Part shown: one piece after another, positions 17,167-26,066 of the stretch
Position numbering within the stretch: the first letter of the stretch is position 1
How the letters are laid out: each line of letters opens with the position of its first letter
NCBI GenBank assembly: GCA_036399775.1
Contig: DASWMJ010000084.1
Coordinates: forward strand, 281,188 to 345,187
Direction: 5' to 3'
DNA length: 64,000 nt
From: JADMIH01 sp036399775
Lineage (GTDB): Bacteria > Chloroflexota > Chloroflexia > QHBQ01 > JADMIH01
The notes under the pieces: model-generated
What the model was told of the DNA's origin: nothing
Seen by the model: the letters and a program-made list of their open reading frames with translations, nothing else
Database searches by the model: none
Position numbers and translations under genes: made by a program

Positions 17167-17196
17167 TTGACACTCCATGCCGGGTTGTGCTATGAT
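17167..17196 (+). promoter_or_regulatory. Sigma-70 promoter of the methyl-cycle operon
   Basis: Perfect TTGACA (17167-17172), an 18-base spacer, and TATGAT (17191-17196) preceded by TGC. The predicted start near 17203 lies about 25 bases before the riboswitch. Confidence 0.85.
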
Positions 17197-17228
17197 TCAG
17201 GTCGCGTCGAGCTAACTAAATATTGTGG

Positions 17229-17342
17229 CTCTTATCGAGATGGGCGGAGGGATCGGCCCCGTGAAGCCCGGCAACCGGGTCCAGCTTTTGCCGGACCGTT
17301 GGTGCCAAATCCGGCAGGTCTGCGGACCTGAAAGATGAGAGA
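17229..17342 (+). ncRNA. SAM-I (S-box) riboswitch
   Basis: The conserved S-box core is in order: CTCTTATCGAGA at the P1 5' side, GGGCGGAGGGA, GGCCCCGTGAAGCCCGGCAA, then GGTGCCAAATCC, and GACCTGAAAGATGAGAG closing P1. The class binds S-adenosylmethionine and switches off downstream genes. Here it leads into mtnA, a kinase, ahcY and metK, so SAM would repress its own recycling and synthesis. The 3' P1 strand (GATGAGAGAGAG) can also pair with the left side of the terminator that follows. Confidence 0.95.
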
Positions 17343-17365
17343 GAGACATACCCTTGCTATGCTCT

Positions 17366-17392
17366 GTTCTCTCATGCCGAGAGAACTTTTTT
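17366..17392 (+). terminator. Riboswitch-controlled intrinsic terminator
   Basis: GTTCTCTC (17366-17373), loop ATGCC, GAGAGAAC (17379-17386), then TTTTTT. This is the expression platform of the S-box. The CTCTC arm can pair with the GAGAGAG at the end of the aptamer to form an antiterminator. Confidence 0.9.
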
Positions 17393-17413
17393 AATGCTCA
17401 TGGCATCTCTTTT

Positions 17414-18568
17414 ATGCACAATAACAGCCTAAATAGCCTCAGCTTCCCAACAGGGGGCGAAGTCCCTCAGCCTGTAGAGTGGCTGCCTGACGGCACTCTC
17501 ATGCTGGTGGACCAGACCGCCCTTCCCGCGCGGTTGGTGCGCCTCTACTGCCGCTCGATAGACGATCTGGCAGGCGCTATACGCACCCTCAAAGTGCGTG
17601 GCGCGCCCGCTATCGGCATCGCCGCTGCTTACGGTCTCTGCCTCGCCGCCAACCTCTCCACCGCGCCCGACGCCTCCTCCCTCTTGACCGACCTGGAATC
17701 CGCCGCCACGACCCTGCGGAGCACCCGGCCCACCGCCGTCAACCTGGCCTGGGCCTTAGACAAGGTGCTTGCCGCCGCCCGTTCAGCCGCCGCGTCGGGA
17801 GAAGTCCGGCTGGTGCTGGAAGCGATCTTAGCCGAAGCGCAGCTTATAGACCGCGAGAACCAGGAAGGCAATAGGCGCATGGGCGAGCACGGCGCGCAAC
17901 TCCTCAGCGACGGCATGAACGTGCTGACCCACTGCAACACGGGGCCATTAGCCGCCGGGGGCATCGGCTCGGCGCTCGGCCTCCTCTACACCGCCCACCG
18001 CCAGGGCAAGCACCTCCACGCCTGGGTAGACGAGACCCGCCCTCTCCTTCAGGGAGCGCGCCTCACCACCTGGGAGCTTACCTGCTGGGGTATACCATGC
18101 ACCCTCATAGCCGACAACATGGCGGCCTCTATCATGGCAGCAGGCAGGGTAGACGCCGTGCTGGTGGGCGCGGACCGCATAGCCGCGAATGGCGATGTGG
18201 CGAATAAGATCGGCACTTACGGCCTCGCGGTGCTAGCCAACGCCCACAACATCCCCTTCTACGTCGCGGCACCCAATTCCACGATTGACCTCACCGTACC
18301 CACCGGCAGGGAGATAAAGATAGAAGAGAGGCACGAGGACGAAGTTACGCATCACGGCGGCACGCGCCTGGCGCCGGAAGGTGTGCGGGTATACAACCCC
18401 GCGTTTGACGTTACCCCTTCAGGGTTGGTTAGTAGTATAATTACCGAGTCCGGCGTACTGCGCCCTCCCTACAACGCATCGTTGGCTGCGAGCATTGCTG
18501 ACGTTACCCGGCGACTGAAGTCGCGGGCAACGATTACGAAGTCCGCCCACGCGGACTATGTCGGATAG
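17414..18568 (+). CDS. mtnA: Methylthioribose-1-phosphate isomerase
   Basis: 384 residues from ATG 17414. An in-frame ATG at 17354 lies before the riboswitch terminator and is rejected. The enzyme converts 5-methylthioribose 1-phosphate to 5-methylthioribulose 1-phosphate in methionine salvage. Motifs: VRGAPAIGIAAAYG, THCNTGPLAAGGIGSALG with the catalytic Cys, VDETRPLLQGARLT, GADRIAANGDVANKIGTY with the catalytic Asp, and NPAFDVTPSGLVSSIITE. The eIF2B-alpha-like fold is complete. The last about 20 residues (from RLKSRAT) are encoded by the left arm and first hairpin of a repeat element, so the native end has been replaced. It is the first gene under SAM riboswitch control. Confidence 0.9.
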   Translation: MHNNSLNSLSFPTGGEVPQPVEWLPDGTLMLVDQTALPARLVRLYCRSIDDLAGAIRTLKVRGAPAIGIAAAYGLCLAANLSTAPDASSLLTDLESAATTLRSTRPTAVNLAWALDKVLAAARSAAASGEVRLVLEAILAEAQLIDRENQEGNRRMGEHGAQLLSDGMNVLTHCNTGPLAAGGIGSALGLLYTAHRQGKHLHAWVDETRPLLQGARLTTWELTCWGIPCTLIADNMAASIMAAGRVDAVLVGADRIAANGDVANKIGTYGLAVLANAHNIPFYVAAPNSTIDLTVPTGREIKIEERHEDEVTHHGGTRLAPEGVRVYNPAFDVTPSGLVSSIITESGVLRPPYNASLAASIADVTRRLKSRATITKSAHADYVG

Positions 18569-18622
18569 AGTAGTCGCCGAAGGGCGACTTTGTATGCGTA
18601 GCCCGCGACTCCAGTCGCCGGG
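18507..18622. repeat. Three-hairpin (cloverleaf-like) palindromic repeat overlapping the mtnA end
   Basis: Outer arms 18507-18528 and 18601-18622 pair (CCCGGCGACTGAAGTCGCGG with its near-exact complement). Inside are two hairpins: GTCCGCCC-ACGCGGAC (18541-18556) and AGTCGCC-GAAG-GGCGACT (18572-18589). The left half is translated as the C-terminus of MtnA. Confidence 0.85.
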
Positions 18623-18643
18623 CGGGCGTGGCGAAAGAGGCAC

Positions 18644-19615
18644 ATGACCACTATCATCACAGGCTCGGTAGCCTACGACAACATCATGGATTTTCCGGGG
18701 CACTTCAAGGACCATATCATGCCCGACAAAATCCACGTGCTCAACCTCTCCTTCCTGGTTGATTCCATGAAGCGCCAGCGCGGCGGTGTGGCCGCCAATA
18801 TCGCCTATACGATGGCCCTGCTCGGCGCGCCCCCGGCCATTTTCACCTCCGTAGGCGCGAACGACTGGGCCGACTATGAAGCGTGGCTGCACAGGCACGG
18901 CATAGACACCAGCTTCATCCACGTCGTGCCCGACGAGTTCACCGCCACCTGCTACATCACCACCGACCGCGACAACAACCAGATAACCGGCTTCTACACG
19001 GGCGCGATGGCCTACGACAAGCAACGCTCCCTCAAAGACGTGCCGCGAGAGGAATTGGGCCTGGTGGTTATCGGCCCGACCGAGCCTGAGCCTATCGTGC
19101 GCTTCACCCGCGAATGCCAGGAGATGGGCGTGCCTTACGTCTACTCCCCCATATGGCAGATCATCCGCATGAGCGGGGAGGAGCTTTCCGAGGGAGTGCG
19201 CGGCGCGAAGGTGGTCGTCGCCAACGACTACGAGTACGAATTGATAAAGGACAAGACCGGCATGTCCCAGCACGACATACTTGAGCATGCCGAGATGGTC
19301 GTCACGACGAAGGGCAAGCACGGTTCGACCATCATGACGCGGGACGAGGTAGCCGCCATCCCCGCTGCTACGGTGCGCGAGCTGGTAGACCCTGTGGGCG
19401 CGGGTGACGCTTACCTGGGCGGGCTGGTCTTCGCGCTGCAAGCCGGGATGGACATCCAACGCGCCGGGCGCATAGCCTCCCTCGCCGCCGTCTACGCCGT
19501 AGAGCAATACGGCACCCAGGCCCACGCCTACACCCGCGAGGAGTTCGCGCAGCGTTACAGGGAGAGCTTCGGTGAGGAGCCGGTCATCGCGGAGACCTTT
19601 GCCGGGGCAAGATAG
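18644..19615 (+). CDS. PfkB-family kinase, probable adenosine kinase
   Basis: 323 residues. PfkB/ribokinase family: N-terminal GSVAYDNIMDFPG, the substrate-lid Gly motif RGGVAANIAYTMALLG, and the C-terminal signature VDPVGAGDAYLGG with the catalytic Asp and anion hole. Its position between mtnA and ahcY in a methyl-cycle operon points to adenosine phosphorylation, which removes the AhcY product and pulls the reaction forward. Family resemblance alone would also allow another nucleoside or sugar. AAAGAGG precedes ATG 18644. The cloverleaf repeat fills the gap to mtnA. Confidence 0.8.
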   Translation: MTTIITGSVAYDNIMDFPGHFKDHIMPDKIHVLNLSFLVDSMKRQRGGVAANIAYTMALLGAPPAIFTSVGANDWADYEAWLHRHGIDTSFIHVVPDEFTATCYITTDRDNNQITGFYTGAMAYDKQRSLKDVPREELGLVVIGPTEPEPIVRFTRECQEMGVPYVYSPIWQIIRMSGEELSEGVRGAKVVVANDYEYELIKDKTGMSQHDILEHAEMVVTTKGKHGSTIMTRDEVAAIPAATVRELVDPVGAGDAYLGGLVFALQAGMDIQRAGRIASLAAVYAVEQYGTQAHAYTREEFAQRYRESFGEEPVIAETFAGAR

Positions 19616-19684
19616 CTTGAAGGGCGCATTTAGGATAAGTAATGCCAAACACTCTGCTAAAACCTGGAGCTAGAAAGAGGAGAT

Positions 19685-20104
19685 ATGCCCAAGCGCATAC
19701 TGGTGGTAAATGATACGCAGGAGATCTTGGAGCTTTTTGAACAGATTTTGCGGGGCGAGGGCGGATACGACGTAGACCTATGCTCATACGCCCCTGAGAT
19801 GCTGACCCATGTAAAGGAGTACAACCCCGACCTTATCATCAGCGACCACGTATTCGGTGAAGAAAGGATAGGCTGGCAGTTTATACAGAGGCTCCACATG
19901 GACCGTGATACTGCCCACATACCCGTCATAGTCTGCACCGGCGCTGTGAAAGAGGTGCGAGAAATGGAAGGGTACCTCACCCAGAAGGGTGTCGGCCTGT
20001 TGTTCAAGCCTTTCGACGTAGATGAATTGCTCAGTCTGGTCGCAAGCAAGCTGGAGGGAACCGCAGGCGACGGTGAGAAGGAGAGCGCGAAAAAGAAACA
20101 GTAG
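19685..20104 (+). CDS. Stand-alone response-regulator receiver domain (CheY-like)
   Basis: 139 residues, a single receiver domain with no output domain. The acidic pocket is Asn9-Asp10, the phospho-acceptor Asp54 (LIISDHVF), Thr85 (VCTGA) and Lys108 (LFKPF). Asn9 replaces the common acidic residue. The C-terminal 20 residues are charged (Lys/Glu-rich). GAAAGAGGAGAT precedes ATG 19685. It lies inside the methyl-cycle operon, 69 bases after the kinase and 62 before ahcY. No histidine kinase is in the window, so its partner is unknown. Confidence 0.85.
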   Translation: MPKRILVVNDTQEILELFEQILRGEGGYDVDLCSYAPEMLTHVKEYNPDLIISDHVFGEERIGWQFIQRLHMDRDTAHIPVIVCTGAVKEVREMEGYLTQKGVGLLFKPFDVDELLSLVASKLEGTAGDGEKESAKKKQ

Positions 20105-20166
20105 TTGCGGCCCGCGCATGTTGCGGCGCGACCTGTAGTTTAGCTACCCAATTAGGAGATAAGAAG

Positions 20167-21549
<1,383 letters not shown>

Positions 21550-21551
21550 AC

Positions 21552-21630
21552 AATTTTAGATTTTGGATTTTAGATTTTCGATTTGGCATGGCCCAAACAA
21601 TCTAAAATCCAAAATCTAAAATCTAAAATT
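21552..21630. repeat. Heptamer repeat hairpin (TTTTAGA/TCTAAAA)
   Basis: The left side is TTTTAGA, TTTTGGA, TTTTAGA, TTTTCGA; the right side is TCTAAAA, TCCAAAA, TCTAAAA, TCTAAAA. The two pair around a spacer. It lies between ahcY and metK and ends right at the metK ribosome-binding site. Confidence 0.85.
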
Positions 21631-21640
21631 GGAGGATACA

Positions 21641-22972
21641 ATGGGTAAAGAGCAGACACACCAGTCCACGTTTATGTCGTCGCCGCAGGTCTTCTTGACC
21701 TCGGAGTCGGTGACGGAGGGGCATCCTGACAAGCTGTGCGACCAGATTTCGGACGGGGTGCTCGACGCTATCTTGAAGCAGGACGCCAACGCGCGCGTGG
21801 CCTGCGAGACGGCCACCACCACCGGCATCATCATGGTGATGGGCGAGATTACCACCACCGCCTGGGTGGACGTGCAGAAGATCGCCCGCGAGACGGTCAT
21901 GCAGGCGGGCTACGTGCGCGCCAAGTACGGCTTCGACGCCGAGACGTGCGCCGTGGTGGTCTCCATCAAGGAGCAGTCGAAAGACATAGCGATGGGCGTC
22001 AACGAGGCGCTTGAGGCGCGGCAGGGCGAGATGTCCCCCGACGACCAGATAGAGGCCATCGGCGCTGGCGACCAGGGCATGATGATAGGCTTCGCCTGCA
22101 ACGAGACCGAGGAGCTTATGCCCCTCACCATCTCCCTGGCCCACAAGCTGACCAAGAAGCTGGCCGACGTGCGCCGGAACAGGCACCTGCCCTGGCTGCG
22201 CCCAGACGGCAAGGCCCAAGTGACGGTCGAGTACAGCTACGGCAAGCCCGTGCGCGTTGACGCCGTAGTGGTGTCGGCCCAGCACGAGCCGACCATCAGC
22301 CACGAAGAGATAGAGAAGGCCATAGAGGAAGAGGTCATCAAGAAAGTCATCCCCGCGCATCTCCTGGATGACGACACCCGCTACTTCATCAACCCCACCG
22401 GCATGTTCGTGACGGGCGGGCCGATGGGCGACGCTGGCCTGACCGGGCGGAAAATCATCGTGGACACGTATGGCGGGGTGGCCCGACACGGCGGCGGCGC
22501 GTTTTCGGGGAAGGACCCGACGAAGGTAGACCGATCGGCTGCATACGCGGCCCGCTACGTCGCCAAGAACGTGGTGGCTGCGGGGCTGGCCGAGCGCTTC
22601 GAGCTACAGCTTTCCTACGCAATCGGCGTCGCCAAGCCCATCTCCGTCATGGTGGAGACCTTCGGCACGGGCCGCCTCCCGGACGCTGACATTGAGGCGC
22701 TGATAAACAAGCACTTCGACCTACGGCCCGGCGCTATCATCCGCGACCTCGACCTACGCAGGCCCATCTATAAGGCCACAGCCGCTTACGGCCACTTCGG
22801 GCGCAACGACATAGACGCGCCCTGGGAGCGCACCGACAAGGCGGACATTCTGCGCCAGGAAGCCGGACTCTCAGACGAAGATACGCTACAAGTGCTGGTA
22901 CCCGATTCGTCGGGCGAGAGCAACGGCCACCACGCAGCCAGCCCGGTAGCCGCCGCTTCCGGCAACCGCTAG
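21641..22972 (+). CDS. metK: S-adenosylmethionine synthetase (methionine adenosyltransferase)
   Basis: 443 residues from ATG 21641, with GGAGG at 21631-21635; a TTG at 21629 is rejected because it would overlap that site. The enzyme makes SAM from methionine and ATP. Motifs: SESVTEGHPDKLCDQISD with the catalytic His, GAGDQGMMIGFA, and the P-loop-like GGGAFSGKDPTKVDRSAAY. The protein is about 40 residues longer than usual, with an extra low-complexity C-terminal tail (SSGESNGHHAASP). It is the last methyl-cycle gene; the next gene starts four bases on. Confidence 0.95.
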   Translation: MGKEQTHQSTFMSSPQVFLTSESVTEGHPDKLCDQISDGVLDAILKQDANARVACETATTTGIIMVMGEITTTAWVDVQKIARETVMQAGYVRAKYGFDAETCAVVVSIKEQSKDIAMGVNEALEARQGEMSPDDQIEAIGAGDQGMMIGFACNETEELMPLTISLAHKLTKKLADVRRNRHLPWLRPDGKAQVTVEYSYGKPVRVDAVVVSAQHEPTISHEEIEKAIEEEVIKKVIPAHLLDDDTRYFINPTGMFVTGGPMGDAGLTGRKIIVDTYGGVARHGGGAFSGKDPTKVDRSAAYAARYVAKNVVAAGLAERFELQLSYAIGVAKPISVMVETFGTGRLPDADIEALINKHFDLRPGAIIRDLDLRRPIYKATAAYGHFGRNDIDAPWERTDKADILRQEAGLSDEDTLQVLVPDSSGESNGHHAASPVAAASGNR

Positions 22973-22976
22973 CCGC

Positions 22977-24263
22977 ATGGAGCGCAATAACGCTGCCCCG
23001 GCCCGTGCATTCGTGACCGGGGCAGGCGGATTCGCGGGCAAGCACCTGCTGGCCCACCTTATCGCCGCGACTGATTGGCAGCTTTACGGCAACGTGCATA
23101 TCCGGCCTGCCCCCACCGCCGCAGGCCGCGAATTGGAGCACCTGCTCCTGGTGTGGCCCCGCGTGTGCGAGCAGATAGCCTCTCACAGCAGAGCACTTGC
23201 CTCGATGTTCCGCAACCCGGAATTGGTGCGGCCCGTCAGCGTGATAGACGGGGTTTGCACAATCAGCTTCGTGGACAGGGCAAGCGCCCAGCGTAGCGCC
23301 GCCGACTCCTTTCGCGGCATGATTGAGCAGGCCCTCACCCATGTGCTGGGGTACCCATGCACGCTGGTGAGCATCACTTTCGCGGACGAGCCGGAACGCC
23401 AACTCCCAGGCGACATCGCGGAAGCCGCCGAGGGGCGCGTGCAATGGGTGTCGTGTGATCTGACCGACCGAGAGCAGACCTCCCTGGTGGTGGAGCAGGT
23501 GAAGCCCGACTACGTCTTCCACCTCGCCGCCCAGAGCAACGTCCAGCAGGCGTTCAAAGACCCGGCGGGCACGGTGATGACCAACGTGGTAGGGCAACTC
23601 CACCTGCTGGACGCGCTAAGGGAGCACGCGCCCGGTGCCCGCGTCATGGTGACTTGCTCCTCCGAGCAGTACGGCCTGGTGCAACCTGAGCACATACCCA
23701 TAGACGAAGAGACCCCTTTCAGGCCAAACAACCCCTACGCGGTCAGCAAGATCGCCCAGGACGCGCTTGCCCTGCAATACTATCTCAGCTATGGGCAGGA
23801 GGTCATCAGGGTACGCCCCTTCAACCACATCGGGCCGGGGCAGACCGAGCACTTCGTCACCGCCGCCTTCGCCAGGCAGGTGGCCCTCATAGAGTCAGGC
23901 TCTCAAGAGCCAATCATCCACGTGGGCAACCTGGAAGCGGAGCGCGACTTCACCGACGCCCGCGACATGGTGCGCGCATACTTGTTGGCCCTCACACAAG
24001 GCCAGCCGGGAGAAGTCTACAACATAGGCTCAGGCCAGGGCCGCACCATCCAGTGGGTGCTGGACACTCTCCTGTCAATGAGCACGGCGAAGGTAGAGGT
24101 CAGGCAAGACCCCTCTCGCATGCGCCCCGCCGACATCCCCAGTCTGATCTGCGACCCCACGCGCTTCCAGCAGCAAACCGGCTGGCACCCCGAAATCCCC
24201 GTCGAGCAAACCCTGCGCGACATTCTGGACTATTGGAGAGAGAAGGTGAGGAACGAAACGTGA
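22977..24263 (+). CDS. GDP-mannose 4,6-dehydratase-like epimerase/dehydratase with an inserted DnaX-C-like domain
   Basis: 428 residues, about 80-110 longer than relatives. Extended SDR: FVTGAGGFAGKHLLAHL (13-29), CDLTDREQ, HLAAQSNV, a Ser/Ser/Glu active site (TCSSEQYGL), YAVSK (near 253), RPFNHIGPGQ, and YNIGSG. Between strand 2 (QLYGNV) and RVQWVSCDL lies an extra block, residues about 45-145. It reads ELEHLLLVWPRVCEQI, SRALASMF, RPVSVIDGVCTISF and MIEQALTHVLGYP, which resembles the C-terminal region of DNA polymerase III gamma/tau. A nucleotide-sugar dehydratase role is likely if the fold tolerates the insert. The stop codon lies in a heptamer repeat. Confidence 0.75.
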   Translation: MERNNAAPARAFVTGAGGFAGKHLLAHLIAATDWQLYGNVHIRPAPTAAGRELEHLLLVWPRVCEQIASHSRALASMFRNPELVRPVSVIDGVCTISFVDRASAQRSAADSFRGMIEQALTHVLGYPCTLVSITFADEPERQLPGDIAEAAEGRVQWVSCDLTDREQTSLVVEQVKPDYVFHLAAQSNVQQAFKDPAGTVMTNVVGQLHLLDALREHAPGARVMVTCSSEQYGLVQPEHIPIDEETPFRPNNPYAVSKIAQDALALQYYLSYGQEVIRVRPFNHIGPGQTEHFVTAAFARQVALIESGSQEPIIHVGNLEAERDFTDARDMVRAYLLALTQGQPGEVYNIGSGQGRTIQWVLDTLLSMSTAKVEVRQDPSRMRPADIPSLICDPTRFQQQTGWHPEIPVEQTLRDILDYWREKVRNET

Positions 24264-24334
24264 AACGTGATACGTGATACGTGAGGGCATCTCGGCAACC
24301 TCACATTTCACGCATCACGTTTCACGTTTCACGT
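24250..24334. repeat. Heptamer repeat hairpin (ACGTGAA/TTCACGT)
   Basis: Units ACGTGAA, ACGTGAT, ACGTGAT, ACGTGAG on the left pair with TCACATT, TCACGCA, TCACGTT, TCACGTT on the right. The left arm holds the stop codon of the preceding gene (24261-24263) and the right arm abuts the next ATG (24335). Confidence 0.85.
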
Positions 24335-25453
24335 ATGAAAGCACTAATTCTAGCGGGTGGCGAGGGCACGCGGCTGCGCCCATTGACCGCCAACACACCC
24401 AAGCCGCTCATCCCGTTGGTCAACAGGCCGTTCCTGGACCACGTACTCTACTTGCTACGCACGCACGGCATCAACGACGTGGTGCTTGCCATGGCTTACC
24501 TTTCTGCCAATTTCGAGCAGGCATACGGTGACGGCTCGCACCTGGGGATGCGGCTCACCTACGTGCATGAGGACGAGCCTCTTGGCACGGGTGGAGCTAT
24601 CAAGAACGCTGAAGCAGCCCTGGACACGGACGAGACTTTCCTGGTGTTCAACGGCGACATCCTCACCGACCTCGACCTGAGCGATATGCTGCGCCTCCAT
24701 AGGGGGAGTGGATCGCAATGCACCATCTCCCTCACGCCCGTGGATGACCCCAGCGCATACGGCGTGGTGGACCTGGACGATACGGGGCGCATACAACGCT
24801 TCACCGAGAAACCCAAACGCGAGGAAGCCACCTCTAACTGGATCAACGCAGGCACCTACATCCTTGAGCCTTCCACCCTCGATTACATACCTGAAGGCCA
24901 GCACTACATGGTAGAGCGCGGCCTCTTCCCCACCATGCTCGCTGAGGGCAAACCCCTTTATGGCTACCGCACGGGGGCTTACTGGATGGACATCGGCACG
25001 CCCGCCAAATATATGCAGGCCCACGCCGATCTGCTATTGGGGCGTCTCAAGTCTAGCCTGCTCCCTGAAGGCGAGCAGCTATCGAACAACGTATGGGCGG
25101 GCGAAGGCACATTCGTCCACACGGGCGCGCGCATAACCGGCCCGGTCGTGCTGGGCAAGAATTGCCGCATCCATGAGAACGTTTCGCTCGTAGGCCCACT
25201 GGCGTTGGCGGACCGTTGCGAAGTGCGTGCGGACGCTGAGCTAACAGGCGTAGTCGCCTGGCGCAACGCCATGTTCGGCGAGAAGAGCATCTGCCGGGGC
25301 TGCATCGTCGGCAACGACGCGCGAATAGGCGCGAACTGCCGCCTGGAAGAACTGGTTATCATCGGAGACAATGCTTCCGTAGGCAGCGGCAACCATGTAA
25401 CGCAGGGCACCCGGCTGGAACCCGGCGATAATCTGCCCGGCCAGGCAAACTGA
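24335..25453 (+). CDS. Sugar-1-phosphate nucleotidyltransferase (mannose-1-phosphate guanylyltransferase-like)
   Basis: 372 residues from ATG 24335; an in-frame start at 24281 would begin in the repeat hairpin. The N-terminal pyrophosphorylase domain has KALILAGGEGTRLRPLT, TPKPLIPL, NGDIL with the metal Asp, EKPKREEATSNWINAGTY and WMDIGTP. The C-terminal third (about 245-372) is a left-handed beta-helix of hexapeptide repeats (VVLGKNCRIHENVSL, NDARIGANCRLEE). It makes a nucleotide-sugar from a sugar 1-phosphate. GDP-mannose would fit the two flanking dehydratase-like genes, but glucose or other sugars cannot be excluded. No Shine-Dalgarno sequence is visible because the repeat abuts the ATG. 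Confidence 0.85.
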   Translation: MKALILAGGEGTRLRPLTANTPKPLIPLVNRPFLDHVLYLLRTHGINDVVLAMAYLSANFEQAYGDGSHLGMRLTYVHEDEPLGTGGAIKNAEAALDTDETFLVFNGDILTDLDLSDMLRLHRGSGSQCTISLTPVDDPSAYGVVDLDDTGRIQRFTEKPKREEATSNWINAGTYILEPSTLDYIPEGQHYMVERGLFPTMLAEGKPLYGYRTGAYWMDIGTPAKYMQAHADLLLGRLKSSLLPEGEQLSNNVWAGEGTFVHTGARITGPVVLGKNCRIHENVSLVGPLALADRCEVRADAELTGVVAWRNAMFGEKSICRGCIVGNDARIGANCRLEELVIIGDNASVGSGNHVTQGTRLEPGDNLPGQAN

Positions 25454-25468
25454 CCGTTGGGTGGTAGC

Positions 25469-25909
25469 ATGGGCGATTGCGTTTTCTGCAACATAATAGC
25501 GCGCAAGGTGCCCGCCAGCATAGTCTACGAGGACGAGGTCTCTATGGCCTTCATGACCATCGAGCCTGTCAATCCGGGCCATGTGCTAATAATCCCGAAG
25601 AAGCATGTTGCCGTCATGGCCGGCATAGACGAAAACACGGGAATGCACCTGTTCAAGATCACGCTCCGCGTACAGCAGGCCATACGGCAATCGGGCGTGA
25701 AGTGCGAGGGGATGAACCTCTTTCTGGCCGACGGTGAAGCCGCCTTCCAGGAAGTGATGCACCTGCACATGCACGTCTTCCCCCGCTTCCTGGGAGACTC
25801 GTTCAAGCTGGAAGCCGACTGGTCGGTGAAGCCGCCACGCAAGGAGCTAGATGCGATTGCCGCGAGCATCCATACGGCATACGAGTCGCTCTGGAGCGCA
25901 GCCAAATAA
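25469..25909 (+). CDS. HIT-family nucleotide hydrolase/transferase
   Basis: 146 residues from ATG 25469 with GGTGG before it; a TTG at 25457 is less likely. A Cys pair near the N-terminus (CVFCNII) and the histidine triad HLHMHVF near residue 97 are intact; GHVLIIPKKHV fits the family. HIT proteins act on nucleoside phosphoramidates or dinucleotides. The exact substrate is not known. It starts 15 bases after the pyrophosphorylase gene, so probably in the same operon. Confidence 0.9.
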   Translation: MGDCVFCNIIARKVPASIVYEDEVSMAFMTIEPVNPGHVLIIPKKHVAVMAGIDENTGMHLFKITLRVQQAIRQSGVKCEGMNLFLADGEAAFQEVMHLHMHVFPRFLGDSFKLEADWSVKPPRKELDAIAASIHTAYESLWSAAK

Positions 25910-25990
25910 AAGAAATGACAAGGGAGAGTGGGTATGCTGATGGATAAAGTCTTCTCTATGCACTATTAGGAGACGGTAGCCCAGGCGACT

Positions 25991-26033
25991 CACTTCTAAT
26001 TTCTGACTTCTAACCTCTATCTTCTGATATAAT
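25991..26033 (+). promoter_or_regulatory. Heptamer repeat ending in a -10 box
   Basis: Period-7 units CACTTCT, AATTTCT, GACTTCT, AACCTCT, ATCTTCT run into TATAAT at 26028-26033. A transcript starting near 26040 would exclude the GTG at 26037 as the start of the next gene. Confidence 0.5.
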
Positions 26034-26066
26034 ACCGTGAACAATAACGTTCGGAGGAAACAACTT

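Noticed and set aside
17044..17331. 95-codon open frame over the mtnA leader
   Set aside because: It overlaps the promoter and the SAM-I aptamer, which explain the sequence better.
17354..17413. Upstream ATG of mtnA at 17354
   Set aside because: It lies before the riboswitch terminator stem and would place the regulatory hairpin inside the coding region.
18507..18622. tRNA gene (cloverleaf shape)
   Set aside because: It has no anticodon loop, TTC-loop or CCA-stem conservation, and half of it is translated.
18419..19648. Long minus-strand open frame (409 codons) opposite the PfkB kinase
   Set aside because: The plus strand encodes a complete kinase with family motifs; the opposite frame has no recognisable domain and is a GC-rich shadow.
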